Below are positions 36,415-46,805 of a stretch of 59,919 nt of DNA, piece by piece. Source of the stretch: Gottschalkia purinilytica. GTDB taxonomy: Bacteria > Bacillota > Clostridia > Tissierellales > Gottschalkiaceae. The stretch lies in NCBI RefSeq assembly GCF_001190785.1, contig NZ_LGSS01000019.1, forward strand, positions 1 through 59,919. The letters run 5' to 3'. Under the pieces are notes generated by a model, which was not told where the DNA came from, did no database searches, and worked only from the letters and a program-made list of their open reading frames with translations. The position numbers and the translations under genes were made by a program. Position 1 is the first letter of the stretch. Every line of letters begins with the position of its first letter.

Positions 36415-37512
36415 TTGAAATTTACTATAGATCAAAACGAACTTTCAAAATGTGTTAATATAGTTCAAAAAGGAATTTCATCAAAGACAACATTACCTAT
36501 ATTGAATGGTATTTTAATATATGCAAAAAATGATAAATTAACTTTAACTGGTACGGATTTAGAGATAGGTATAGAAACTTCTATAGATTGTAATATAGAG
36601 GAAGAAGGAAGTATTGTTATAACATCAAGAATATTTGGAGATATAATAAGAAAATTACCTAACTTACCAATAAATATAGAAGTAGATGAAAAGAATAATG
36701 TTCATATAACTTGTGGATTATCTAAGTTTAATATAGTTGGGCAACCATCTTTAGAATATCCACAGCTTCCTCAAATAGATAATAAAAATTCTTTTGAAGT
36801 TCCAAAAGATTTATTAAAAAATATGATTAGACAAACAATATTTGCAACGGCACAAGATGAAACTAGACCAATACTAACAGGAGCACTTTTAGAAATAAAT
36901 AATGAAAATGCAGCTCTAGTAGCATTAGATGGATATAGACTTGCTTTAAAAAATGCTTCGGTTAACTATAAAGAAGAAATAAAAGTTGTAATACCGAGTA
37001 AAACATTAAATGAAGTAAATAAAATATTAGATGATGATGATTCTGATATAGAAATATCGTGTACGGATAATCATATTATATTTAATTTAGGAAATACTGT
37101 TATAACTTCAAGACTGTTAGAAGGACAATTTTTAAATTATAAAGATATTATAAGAAATGAATATAAATCTAGAGTAAAGGTAAAAACTAAGTCTATACAA
37201 GAAAGTATAGAAAGAGCATCTTTACTTGCTAGAGAAGGTAAAAATAACTTAGTTAAATTTGATGTATCAGACGATAAACTTGTAATAACTTCAAACTCAG
37301 AGATAGGTGATGTTTATGAAGAGATACCTATAGAGCTAGAAGGAAATGTTATACAAATAGCATTTAACTCAAAATATATACTAGATGGAATAAGAGTTAT
37401 AGATAGTGAAGAGATAATACTTAATTTAGTAAGTAATGTTAACCCTTGTATCATAAAACCTGTAGAGGACGAAAGCTATACTTACTTAATATTACCAGTA
37501 AGATTAGCTTAA
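36415..37512 (+). CDS. dnaN: DNA polymerase III sliding clamp (beta)
   Basis: This is the 365-aa three-domain processivity clamp. It starts KFTIDQNELSKCVNIVQKGIS and contains GTDLEIGIE and ATAQDETRPILTGALLEI in the family positions, ending YLILPVRL. The start codon is TTG at 36415, 10 nt after AAGGAGG; no ATG is better placed. Confidence 0.97.
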   Translation: MKFTIDQNELSKCVNIVQKGISSKTTLPILNGILIYAKNDKLTLTGTDLEIGIETSIDCNIEEEGSIVITSRIFGDIIRKLPNLPINIEVDEKNNVHITCGLSKFNIVGQPSLEYPQLPQIDNKNSFEVPKDLLKNMIRQTIFATAQDETRPILTGALLEINNENAALVALDGYRLALKNASVNYKEEIKVVIPSKTLNEVNKILDDDDSDIEISCTDNHIIFNLGNTVITSRLLEGQFLNYKDIIRNEYKSRVKVKTKSIQESIERASLLAREGKNNLVKFDVSDDKLVITSNSEIGDVYEEIPIELEGNVIQIAFNSKYILDGIRVIDSEEIILNLVSNVNPCIIKPVEDESYTYLILPVRLA

Positions 37513-37602
37513 TATATAAAATATATAAAAAAAACCTTAAACTTTTAAGCGTCATTAATTTTTTTATTTAAAACCAACCAACACTTTTATCTTTATTCGT
37601 TT

Positions 37603-37627
37603 TAGACACCTATTTGTTAGGTGTCTA
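37603..37627 (+). terminator. Hairpin after dnaN
   Basis: TAGACACCTA and TAGGTGTCTA form a perfect 10-bp stem with a 5-nt loop. The U-tract behind it is poor, so termination may be partial before yaaA. Confidence 0.55.
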
Positions 37628-37650
37628 TTATATTTAAGGAGGAATAAAAA

Positions 37651-37860
37651 ATGCAAGAAATTAAAATAAATACTAAATTTATAAAGCTAGACCAATTTTT
37701 AAAATTTGCTGGTATATCACAAACAGGTGGAGAAAGTAAATTTATAATAAAGAATGGTGATGTAAAAGTAAATGGAGAGGTTACTTTTGAAAGAGGGAAG
37801 AAGATAAGAAAAGGAGATATAGTGGAAGTTGCTGATCAAGATACATTTACTATAAAATAG
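37651..37860 (+). CDS. yaaA: S4-domain RNA-binding protein YaaA (RlbA)
   Basis: This is a 69-aa S4-like protein ([21 protein letters not shown], then [19 protein letters not shown]) found between dnaN and recF in Firmicutes. It is linked to ribosome assembly in the literature. There is a strong AAGGAGG ribosome site. Confidence 0.93.
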   Translation: MQEIKINTKFIKLDQFLKFAGISQTGGESKFIIKNGDVKVNGEVTFERGKKIRKGDIVEVADQDTFTIK

Positions 37861-37927
37861 TTTTTATGCTATGAAATTAAAAAATTGTATTGGTCAATAT
37901 TAATTCTCGGCAAGACTTATCAAAACA

Positions 37928-37936
37928 TGATATAAT
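37928..37936 (+). promoter_or_regulatory. Extended -10 promoter element before recF
   Basis: TGATATAAT matches the extended -10 form; no good -35 hexamer is visible. It would start transcription about 30 nt before the recF start. Confidence 0.45.
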
Positions 37937-37973
37937 GTATTAGCTAGAAAACTTTACTAGGAGAGTGTTACCT

Positions 37974-39080
37974 GTGTATGTAAAGAGCATTAGACTAATA
38001 AATTTTAGAAACTATGATAATCTTAAAATTGAACTTAATAAAAAAATAAATATTTTTTTAGGTGATAATGCTCAAGGTAAGACTAATTTACTAGAGTCTA
38101 TATATATATGCTCAAGTGGCAAATCATATAGATCTAGTAAAGACAAAGAGATAATAAATATTAAAAAAGATAAAGCTTATGTAGGAATTGAAGTTGAAAA
38201 AGATAACTTTAACAAATATATAGAAATTAAATTTGAAAAAGATAAACCTAAAAGAATTAGAATTAATAAGATTGAGCTAGATAGAGTTTCAGAACTAATA
38301 GGAAACTTAAATGTGGTTATATTTTCACCAGAAGATTTGAAACTAGTGAAGGAAGGTCCACTAGAAAGACGAACTTTTTTAGATACGGAAATTTCCCAAA
38401 TAAAGCCTAAATACAAATACAATCTAAATAAATATAATAAAATACTTATTCAGAGGAATAAACTTCTAAAAAGTTCTCAATTTGACAATAATAACTTAAA
38501 GACAATAGATATTTGGAATGAGCAATTATCTAATATAGGGTCAGAGATTATCATAAGTAGAACTAACTTTTTAAGAACACTTTCTAAAATATCAAAAGAA
38601 ATCCATAAAAAGTTGACAGGCTCTAACGAAGAATTAGAGGTAAGATATGTTCCATCTTTTAATATCAAGGATATAAATAAAGATAAGCTGAAAGAACAGT
38701 TTAAAGAAATTTTGAACAAAAATATAGAAAAAGATATAGAAAAAGGAACTACAGAATACGGTCCTCACAGAGATGATATAGATATTATTATAAATAATAT
38801 GCCTTGTAGAATATATGGATCACAAGGTCAGCAAAGAACAGCTGCACTTTCTCTTAAATTAGCAGAGGTTGAACTTATAAATATGGAAGTAGGAGAATAC
38901 CCTGTTTTACTTTTAGATGATGTTCTATCAGAACTTGATATAAATAGAAGAAAATACTTACTTTCAACTTTTAAGGATATCCAAACAATAATAACATCTA
39001 CTGATGACATTGATTTAGATGATATTGAAGATATAAGTAAAAGCACATTTTATATAAAGCAAGGAAACGTATTGTATTAA
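37974..39080 (+). CDS. recF: DNA replication and repair protein RecF
   Basis: RecF is an SMC-like ATPase that helps RecR/RecO load RecA at gaps. Walker A is GDNAQGKTNLLE near residue 30, the signature is GSQGQQRTAALSLKLAE, and Walker B is PVLLLDDVLSELD. I choose the GTG at 37974 (368 aa, starting YVKSIRLINFRNYDN) because AGGAGAG sits 8 nt upstream; the GTG at 37965 abuts that site. Confidence 0.95.
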   Translation: MYVKSIRLINFRNYDNLKIELNKKINIFLGDNAQGKTNLLESIYICSSGKSYRSSKDKEIINIKKDKAYVGIEVEKDNFNKYIEIKFEKDKPKRIRINKIELDRVSELIGNLNVVIFSPEDLKLVKEGPLERRTFLDTEISQIKPKYKYNLNKYNKILIQRNKLLKSSQFDNNNLKTIDIWNEQLSNIGSEIIISRTNFLRTLSKISKEIHKKLTGSNEELEVRYVPSFNIKDINKDKLKEQFKEILNKNIEKDIEKGTTEYGPHRDDIDIIINNMPCRIYGSQGQQRTAALSLKLAEVELINMEVGEYPVLLLDDVLSELDINRRKYLLSTFKDIQTIITSTDDIDLDDIEDISKSTFYIKQGNVLY

Positions 39081-39095
39081 GGAGGAGGTATTTTT

Positions 39096-39395
39096 ATGTT
39101 TCTTCATCTAGGTAAAGACTTTGTTATTCCTTTGAAAGATGTAATTGCTATTATTGATTCAGAGTCTGCTTTTAAATCAGATACAACTAAAGAATTTTTT
39201 AAGATAGCTGAAGAAGAAGGATTCATATTCAATATAGTAGAAGAGGGAATAAAGTCTTATGTAATCACAGAAAGAATAGAAAAGGGTAAGAATGGTTCAG
39301 AATTAGCAAGAAAAAGTATAATATATAGTTCAAATATATCAGCAACAACTCTTCATAAAAGAGCTGGATTTGTAGATAGTATAGAACATGCTTAG
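39096..39395 (+). CDS. remB: DUF370 regulator RemB (YaaB)
   Basis: This 99-aa protein of the RemA/RemB family (FLHLGKDFVIPLKDVIAIID) is found between recF and gyrB. Relatives bind DNA and control extracellular-matrix genes in Bacillus; the role in clostridia is not established. There is a strong AAGGAGGAGG ribosome site 15 nt after recF. Confidence 0.9.
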   Translation: MFLHLGKDFVIPLKDVIAIIDSESAFKSDTTKEFFKIAEEEGFIFNIVEEGIKSYVITERIEKGKNGSELARKSIIYSSNISATTLHKRAGFVDSIEHA

Positions 39396-39428
39396 AATTA
39401 AAAAATAACAAAGATTGGGGGACGTTAA

Positions 39429-41339
<1,911 letters not shown>

Positions 41340-41409
41340 TGTATTATTATAGAATGTAGTTTAATCATAGTAACTTAGAATATAGTATAGAATTTTAATA
41401 AAGGATATA

Positions 41410-41453
41410 AAAGGGATATCAATTTAACTAGATTGATGTCCCTTTGCTTTTTT
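41410..41453 (+). terminator. Intrinsic terminator after gyrB
   Basis: AAAGGGATATCAAT pairs with ATTGATGTCCCTTT (one G-U pair), followed by GCTTTTTT. Confidence 0.85.
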
Positions 41454-41556
41454 ATGAACTTAAAACTATAATTACTAAGTATTACATGATATATAGAATT
41501 ATAGTATATAGATAAAAATATTATTATGATAATTAGTGAAACAAAATAAAAAACGA

Positions 41557-41572
41557 TGTTTCACGTGAAACT
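41557..41572. other. parS centromere site
   Basis: TGTTTCACGTGAAACT matches the Firmicute parS TGTTTCACGTGAAACA at 15 of 16 positions. It lies between the gyrB terminator and a GNAT gene, about 7 kb from oriC, the usual location for ParB loading. Confidence 0.92.
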
Positions 41573-41619
41573 TAGATTATTTTGTAGTAATTTGTATAAA
41601 TATAAAAGGAGAAATTAGT

Positions 41620-42081
41620 ATGGATGATATTATAATAAAAGAACTAGAAGATAAAGAAAATGTTCCTTATGACTTATTATTACTAGCAGATCCTTCTAAA
41701 GAAATAGTTAATGAATACTGCAATAGAGGAAGTTGTTATATTGCTTGTATTGATAATGAGATAGTAGGTGTCTATGTATTAATAAAAACAAGACCTTTAA
41801 CATTAGAGATAGTAAATATTGCAGTAGACGAAAGATATCAAGGAAGAGGCATAGGTAAAAAACTTATATTTGATGCAATAAATAGAGCTAGAAAAGAAGG
41901 TATAAAAACTTTAGAAATTGGAACAGGAAATTCAAGCTTATATCAGTTGGCTTTATATCAGAAATGTGGATTTCGTATAAATGGAGTAGATAAAGATTTT
42001 TTCAAGAAACATTACAAAGAAAAGATTATAGAAAATGGTATAGAATGTGTTGACATGATAAGACTTAGTATAGATTTATAA
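41620..42081 (+). CDS. GNAT-family N-acetyltransferase
   Basis: This is a 153-aa acetyltransferase with the acetyl-CoA motif IAVDERYQGRGIGKKLIFDAI near residue 66 and the later LYQLALYQKCGFRINGVDKDFF. The substrate is unknown. It stands alone, with a parS site upstream and a terminator downstream. Confidence 0.88.
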   Translation: MDDIIIKELEDKENVPYDLLLLADPSKEIVNEYCNRGSCYIACIDNEIVGVYVLIKTRPLTLEIVNIAVDERYQGRGIGKKLIFDAINRARKEGIKTLEIGTGNSSLYQLALYQKCGFRINGVDKDFFKKHYKEKIIENGIECVDMIRLSIDL

Positions 42082-42181
42082 AATAGTTAAAGATATTGAA
42101 ATATTATAATAAATGTGACTAATAGAAATAAAAAGTTTAATAATGAAGAAAAATAAAAGTTAAAAATAATGAAAAATGTAG

Positions 42182-42209
42182 AAAGAGTCTTTGAAAAGGA
42201 CTCTTTTTT
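42182..42209 (+). terminator. Intrinsic terminator after the GNAT gene
   Basis: AAAGAGTC pairs with GACTCTTT, followed by a T run. Confidence 0.85.
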
Positions 42210-42310
42210 GATTGTAAAGAAGTAAGAAAAACAATATCAATGGACAATACTATAAATAATATAAAAATAATTATTAGGATATAGAGATTGTACTATTTAT
42301 ATAAAACATA

Positions 42311-42339
42311 TTGACAGTCATCAATGTGAATGATAATCT
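42311..42339 (+). promoter_or_regulatory. Putative ars promoter/operator
   Basis: TTGACA (42311-42316) is followed by GATAAT (42332-42337) at a short 15-bp spacing. Within it an imperfect dyad (ATCAATGTGAATGAT) could be the ArsR operator, placing the repressor over the promoter. It lies about 50 nt before arsR. Confidence 0.4.
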
Positions 42340-42387
42340 AAATACATAGATATATTTATATATATCAATATATAAGGGGTGAATACG

Positions 42388-42729
42388 ATGGAAGAGTTAA
42401 CAAAGAAAATGGAGGAAAAAGTTGAAATATTTAAGGCACTTTCAGATGCAAATAGGCTTGTTATATTAGAGTTATTATCATGTGGAGAAATGTGTGCTTG
42501 CGATATAATGGATAACTTAGATCTTAGTCAGCCAACTATATCTCATCACATGAAAATACTTCAACAATCAGGTCTTATTAACAAAGAAAAAAGAGGAAAG
42601 TGGATGTTCTATTCTATAAACAAAGATAAAGTAGATTCATTATGTGATTTTATAAAATACTCAACTTCATACAAAGAAGACTGTATATGTAAAAAGATTA
42701 AAAAGAATAACTGTTGTGATGAAGAATAA
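42388..42729 (+). CDS. arsR: ArsR-family arsenic-responsive repressor
   Basis: This winged-helix repressor of 113 aa should leave its operator when As(III) binds. The metal-site helix CGEMCACDIMDNL (the ELCVCDL-type motif) is near residue 36, the recognition helix is SQPTISHHMKILQQSG, and there are further cysteines at the tail (CICKK, CC). I chose the ATG at 42388 (AAGGGG 8 nt upstream) over the GTG at 42379. It is first gene of the ars operon. Confidence 0.93.
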   Translation: MEELTKKMEEKVEIFKALSDANRLVILELLSCGEMCACDIMDNLDLSQPTISHHMKILQQSGLINKEKRGKWMFYSINKDKVDSLCDFIKYSTSYKEDCICKKIKKNNCCDEE

Positions 42730-42771
42730 AGTTAAATTTCATTAAAAAAATATATTAAGGAGGTATACATC

Positions 42772-43839
42772 ATGTCAAAAAAAATACAAACAAATCAAAA
42801 TCAACAAGAGAATGTTTTAGGATTCTTTGGTAAATATCTAACTATATGGGTAGCACTTTGTATTATTGCTGGAGTATTAATAGGACAGTTTATACCAGCA
42901 GTACCAGAAACCCTTAGTAAATTTACCTATGCACAAGTTTCAATTCCTGTAGCTGTACTTATATGGCTTATGATTTATCCAATGATGTTAAAGATTGATT
43001 TTTCTAGTATAGTAGAAGCTACTAAAAAGCCAAAAGGACTAACAGTGACTTGCGTATCTAATTGGCTTATAAAGCCATTTTCTATGTATTTAATAGCAGC
43101 TTTATTTTTAAAAATAGTATTTAAAAATTTAATATCTCCTGATTTAGCATCTCAATATTTAGCAGGAGCGGTTTTACTAGGAGCAGCACCATGTACAGCA
43201 ATGGTTTTCGTATGGAGTCATTTAACTAAAGGGGATCCTGCTTATACATTAGTTCAAGTTGCAGTAAATGATATTATACTACTAGTTGCATTTACTCCTA
43301 TAGTTGCGTTTTTGTTAGGAGTTAGTAATGTAGCTGTACCTTATGATACATTGTTTTTATCAGTTATATTATTCATCATAATACCTTTGGCAGGAGGATA
43401 TTTTTCAAGAAAATATATAATAAAATCCAAGGGATTAGATTACTTTGAAAATGTATTTCTAAAGAAATTTGATAATGTCACAATAATAGGTTTACTTTTA
43501 ACTTTAATAATTATATTTTCATTCCAAGGAGAAGTTATATTAGGTAATCCATTTCACATAGTACTTATAGCTATACCTCTTATAATACAAACATTCTTTA
43601 TATTTATCGTGGCTTATGGATGGTCTAAAGCATGGAAATTACCTCATAATATAGCGGCACCTGCTGGACTTATAGGAGCTAGTAATTTCTTTGAATTAGC
43701 AGTAGCAGTTGCTATATCACTATTTGGCTTAGAATCTGGAGCAGCTTTAGCAACAGTAGTAGGTGTTTTAGTAGAAGTACCACTTATGTTAGCTCTAGTT
43801 AGAATTGCAAATAATACAAGACATTGGTTTGAAAAATAG
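42772..43839 (+). CDS. acr3: Arsenite efflux permease Acr3
   Basis: This 355-aa membrane protein has about ten spans. The Acr3 core LGAAPCTAMVFVWSHL, with the essential cysteine, is near residue 140, and the partner region APAGLIGASNFFELAVAV is near 300. It exports As(OH)3. It lies between arsR and arsC. Confidence 0.95.
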   Translation: MSKKIQTNQNQQENVLGFFGKYLTIWVALCIIAGVLIGQFIPAVPETLSKFTYAQVSIPVAVLIWLMIYPMMLKIDFSSIVEATKKPKGLTVTCVSNWLIKPFSMYLIAALFLKIVFKNLISPDLASQYLAGAVLLGAAPCTAMVFVWSHLTKGDPAYTLVQVAVNDIILLVAFTPIVAFLLGVSNVAVPYDTLFLSVILFIIIPLAGGYFSRKYIIKSKGLDYFENVFLKKFDNVTIIGLLLTLIIIFSFQGEVILGNPFHIVLIAIPLIIQTFFIFIVAYGWSKAWKLPHNIAAPAGLIGASNFFELAVAVAISLFGLESGAALATVVGVLVEVPLMLALVRIANNTRHWFEK

Positions 43840-43850
43840 AGGAGTTTAAT

Positions 43851-44252
43851 ATGAAGACAAAAGTAGCTTTTGTATGCATTCATAACTCATGCAGATCGCA
43901 AATGGCAGAAGGATGGGCAAAACATTTGGGTAGCGATGTTTTAGAAATTTACTCAGCAGGAACAGAAGAATATCATGAAGTTAAACCTTTGGCAGTGGAA
44001 GTGATGAAAGAAGTTGGAATATTTATGGATGATCACTACCCAAAACTTTTAATAGATATACCAGAAGAAGTAGATATTTTAATAACTATGGGTTGTGGAG
44101 TTATTTGTCCATTTGTTCCTTGTAAATGCCAGGAAGATTGGGGATTAGAAGATCCATCTGGAGGAACTATTAAAGAATTTAGAAAAACTAGAGATTTAAT
44201 TGAGAATAAAGTAAAAGATCTTATTTATAGAGTAAGAAATAATTATATTTAG
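43851..44252 (+). CDS. arsC: Arsenate reductase ArsC, thioredoxin-coupled type
   Basis: ArsC reduces As(V) to As(III) for export. This 133-aa protein has the low-molecular-weight phosphatase fold: the CX5R loop CIHNSCRSQMAEGWAK near residue 9, the relay cysteines in MGCGVICPFVPCK near 82, and LEDPSGG, as in the S. aureus pI258 enzyme. It is 11 nt after acr3. Confidence 0.95.
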   Translation: MKTKVAFVCIHNSCRSQMAEGWAKHLGSDVLEIYSAGTEEYHEVKPLAVEVMKEVGIFMDDHYPKLLIDIPEEVDILITMGCGVICPFVPCKCQEDWGLEDPSGGTIKEFRKTRDLIENKVKDLIYRVRNNYI

Positions 44253-44264
44253 GGAGGAATCAAA

Positions 44265-44573
44265 ATGATAGTAGAACTATTTGAACCACCAATGTGCTGT
44301 CCAACAGGAATATGTGGACCAAGTGTTGATCAAAAACTAGTAAAGGTTATGGAAGATATAGAGACACTTAAAAAGAAATATCCAGGTTTAGAGGTAGAAA
44401 GATATTCTATATCAATACAACCTCAAAAGTTTAAAGAAAGAGAAGAAATATATAGACTTGTTACTAAGAATGGTAAAAAGATACTTCCAGTAACAGTAGT
44501 CAACGGTAAGATTATGAAAGAAAGAGAAAATGCTACTTTAGAAGAGATAGAATTACATTTATCTAATGACTAA
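44265..44573 (+). CDS. arsD: Arsenic metallochaperone ArsD
   Basis: This 102-aa protein passes As(III) to ArsA. The Cys pair and third Cys (FEPPMCCPTGICGPSVD) form the metal site near residues 11-17, and the rest is thioredoxin-like. It precedes arsA, as usual. Confidence 0.95.
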   Translation: MIVELFEPPMCCPTGICGPSVDQKLVKVMEDIETLKKKYPGLEVERYSISIQPQKFKEREEIYRLVTKNGKKILPVTVVNGKIMKERENATLEEIELHLSND

Positions 44574-44757
44574 AGTTTTAAAATATTAATTATATAAGTT
44601 GATAAGTAAAATCTAAGAATTTTAGATATATAAAATAGTAATATAGGATTTTGAAAAGAATTAGAGCTTAAGGAAATCTAATTTATTGAAGATACTAACT
44701 AATAGGCAAATTACTCACTTCTATAAATTAGAAGTAGTTCACTAGGAGATGATTTAA

Positions 44758-46605
44758 ATGGATACAAAGTTTATTTTTTTCTCAGGAAAAGGTGGAGTAG
44801 GAAAGACATCGATGGCTTGTACAACAGCAGTGTATCATGCTAGTAAAGGTAAAAAAACATTAATAGTTACGACTGATCCCGCTGCAAATTTGTCAGATGT
44901 ATTTGAACAAGAAATCGGTCATAGAGTAACACAAATAGATAATGTTAAAAATCTTTATGCTATGGAGATTGATCCAGATAAAGCTACAGATGAGTATAAA
45001 GAAAGATCTATAGCACCAATGAGGGATTTTTTTGATGACGAAATGATTCAGATAGTAGATGAACAATTAAGTGGTCCTTGTACAGTTGAAATGGCCTCTT
45101 TTGATAAGTTTATAGACTTTATGGAAGACGATAGTTACGATATTATAGTATTTGATACAGCTCCAACAGGTCATACTATAAGACTACTAGAGTTACCAGC
45201 AGATTGGAGTAAACATATAGAATCTAGTTCACAAGGTAGTGGCCAAACTTGTATGGGACCAGTATCACTTATTCAAGATAATAAGAAAAAATATGATGAT
45301 GCAGTCGAAAAATTAAGAAATAAAGAAAAAACAGAATTTATCTTTGTAATGCAAGGAGAAGGAACTTCTCTAGAAGAAACTATAAGATCATCTAAAGAAC
45401 TTGAAGAAATAGGTATAAAAACTTCAAAAATAATAGTAAATGGACTTATACCTAAGGAAGAATCAAGTAATGTATTTTTTAAAGAAAGATATGATATGCA
45501 ACAAAAATATTTAAAAAAGACTATGGATATATTCAAAGATATAGATATACAACCTATCCAGTTACTTAATAATGAAGTAAAAGGACTAAATATGCTTATA
45601 AAACTTAGTGAACAACTTTTTAATGATTGTATAGATATATCAGTTATGAAGAATAAAGAAGCAGAAGATAGTCTTTCAGAAGATATATTGAAAAAAGAAA
45701 ATATAGAAGAAAAACCATTTGAAGATAGCTTAATTTACCCTAAAAAAGGTAAAAGAAAGAACATATTTTTTTCAGGAAAAGGTGGAGTAGGAAAGACATC
45801 AATGGCTTGTATAACAGCAGTAAAGACTGCTAGCAGAGGATATAAGACATTACTTATGACTACTGATCCAGCAGCTCATATAGGAAATGTATTAGAAAAG
45901 CCAGTTAATGATGAAATAACTAAAATAGATGAAATCAATAACTTATATGCTGTAAAGATAGATCAAAAGAAAGTTACAGAAGAGTATAAAGAATCTGTTC
46001 TTTCAGATGCTAGAGAAAAATTTGATGAAAATACAATTAAAATAATGGCTGAAGAACTAGATTCACCTTGTACTGAAGAAATGGCTTCATTTCAGAAGTT
46101 TATAGAATATGCTAGTAGGAATGACTTTGAAGTTATAGTATTTGATACAGCTCCAACAGGTCATACTTTAAGACTTTTAGAATTACCTATGGATTGGAGT
46201 AAACAGTTACAATTCAAAGCTGGAGAGTCAACAGAGTTAAGTGAAGAAGATAAAAAACAAAAAGAAAGATTTGACGAAGTAATAGAAATGATGAAAGATA
46301 AAGAATCAACAACATTTGCTTTTGTTATGTATCCAGAAAAAACACCTATAATAGAAGCGTATAGAGCTTCTAAAGAATTAGAGACATTAGATATAAATAC
46401 TCAGCTAGTAATAGCGAATCTAATAATTCCTGAAAATCAAGCACAGACTTCTTTCTTTAAAAATAGAAGGAATATGCAACTAAAATATATAGATGAAATA
46501 AAAACTATATTTAGAGATGTAGCTCTGGTAAAGGTACCTATGTTTGATAGAGAGATAAAAGGTATAGATATGATAAATGATATTGCTGATTGTATATTTA
46601 AATAA
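44758..46605 (+). CDS. arsA: Arsenite-stimulated ATPase ArsA, double-domain
   Basis: This 615-aa protein has two homologous ATPase halves, each with FFSGKGGVGKTSMAC (near residues 8 and 338) and FDTAPTGHT. The metal-site cysteines of the family are present: GPCTVEMASF and GQTCMGPVSLI in the first half, SPCTEEMASF in the second. ArsA energises arsenite efflux. It normally pairs with ArsB, but Acr3 is the only pump here. A 184-nt gap separates it from arsD. Confidence 0.95.
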   Translation: MDTKFIFFSGKGGVGKTSMACTTAVYHASKGKKTLIVTTDPAANLSDVFEQEIGHRVTQIDNVKNLYAMEIDPDKATDEYKERSIAPMRDFFDDEMIQIVDEQLSGPCTVEMASFDKFIDFMEDDSYDIIVFDTAPTGHTIRLLELPADWSKHIESSSQGSGQTCMGPVSLIQDNKKKYDDAVEKLRNKEKTEFIFVMQGEGTSLEETIRSSKELEEIGIKTSKIIVNGLIPKEESSNVFFKERYDMQQKYLKKTMDIFKDIDIQPIQLLNNEVKGLNMLIKLSEQLFNDCIDISVMKNKEAEDSLSEDILKKENIEEKPFEDSLIYPKKGKRKNIFFSGKGGVGKTSMACITAVKTASRGYKTLLMTTDPAAHIGNVLEKPVNDEITKIDEINNLYAVKIDQKKVTEEYKESVLSDAREKFDENTIKIMAEELDSPCTEEMASFQKFIEYASRNDFEVIVFDTAPTGHTLRLLELPMDWSKQLQFKAGESTELSEEDKKQKERFDEVIEMMKDKESTTFAFVMYPEKTPIIEAYRASKELETLDINTQLVIANLIIPENQAQTSFFKNRRNMQLKYIDEIKTIFRDVALVKVPMFDREIKGIDMINDIADCIFK

Positions 46606-46610
46606 AAAAA

Positions 46611-46638
46611 GAAAATCCATTAATGGATTTTCTTTTTT
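46611..46638 (+). terminator. Intrinsic terminator after arsA
   Basis: A perfect palindrome (GAAAATCCATTAATGGATTTTC), followed by six T. Confidence 0.9.
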
Positions 46639-46752
46639 ATTTTTTATGTGTTTTAAATTAATGTATAGATATTTACTATACCAAATATTGGTTAAATAGG
46701 AATATACTATTTCAAAAATTAATCAATAAAGGGTAACCTAAAATTAGGTTGT

Positions 46753-46782
46753 TTAACAAAAAATAACATTATGTTCTATAAT
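46753..46782 (+). promoter_or_regulatory. Putative promoter of the peptide-binding protein gene
   Basis: TTAACA (46753-46758) and TATAAT (46777-46782) are spaced 18 bp, about 24 nt before the start codon. A small inverted repeat, AACCTAA/TTAGGTT (46735-46750), sits just upstream and could be an operator. Confidence 0.55.
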
Positions 46783-46805
46783 AAGTTCAAAAGGGGAGAG
46801 TAATA

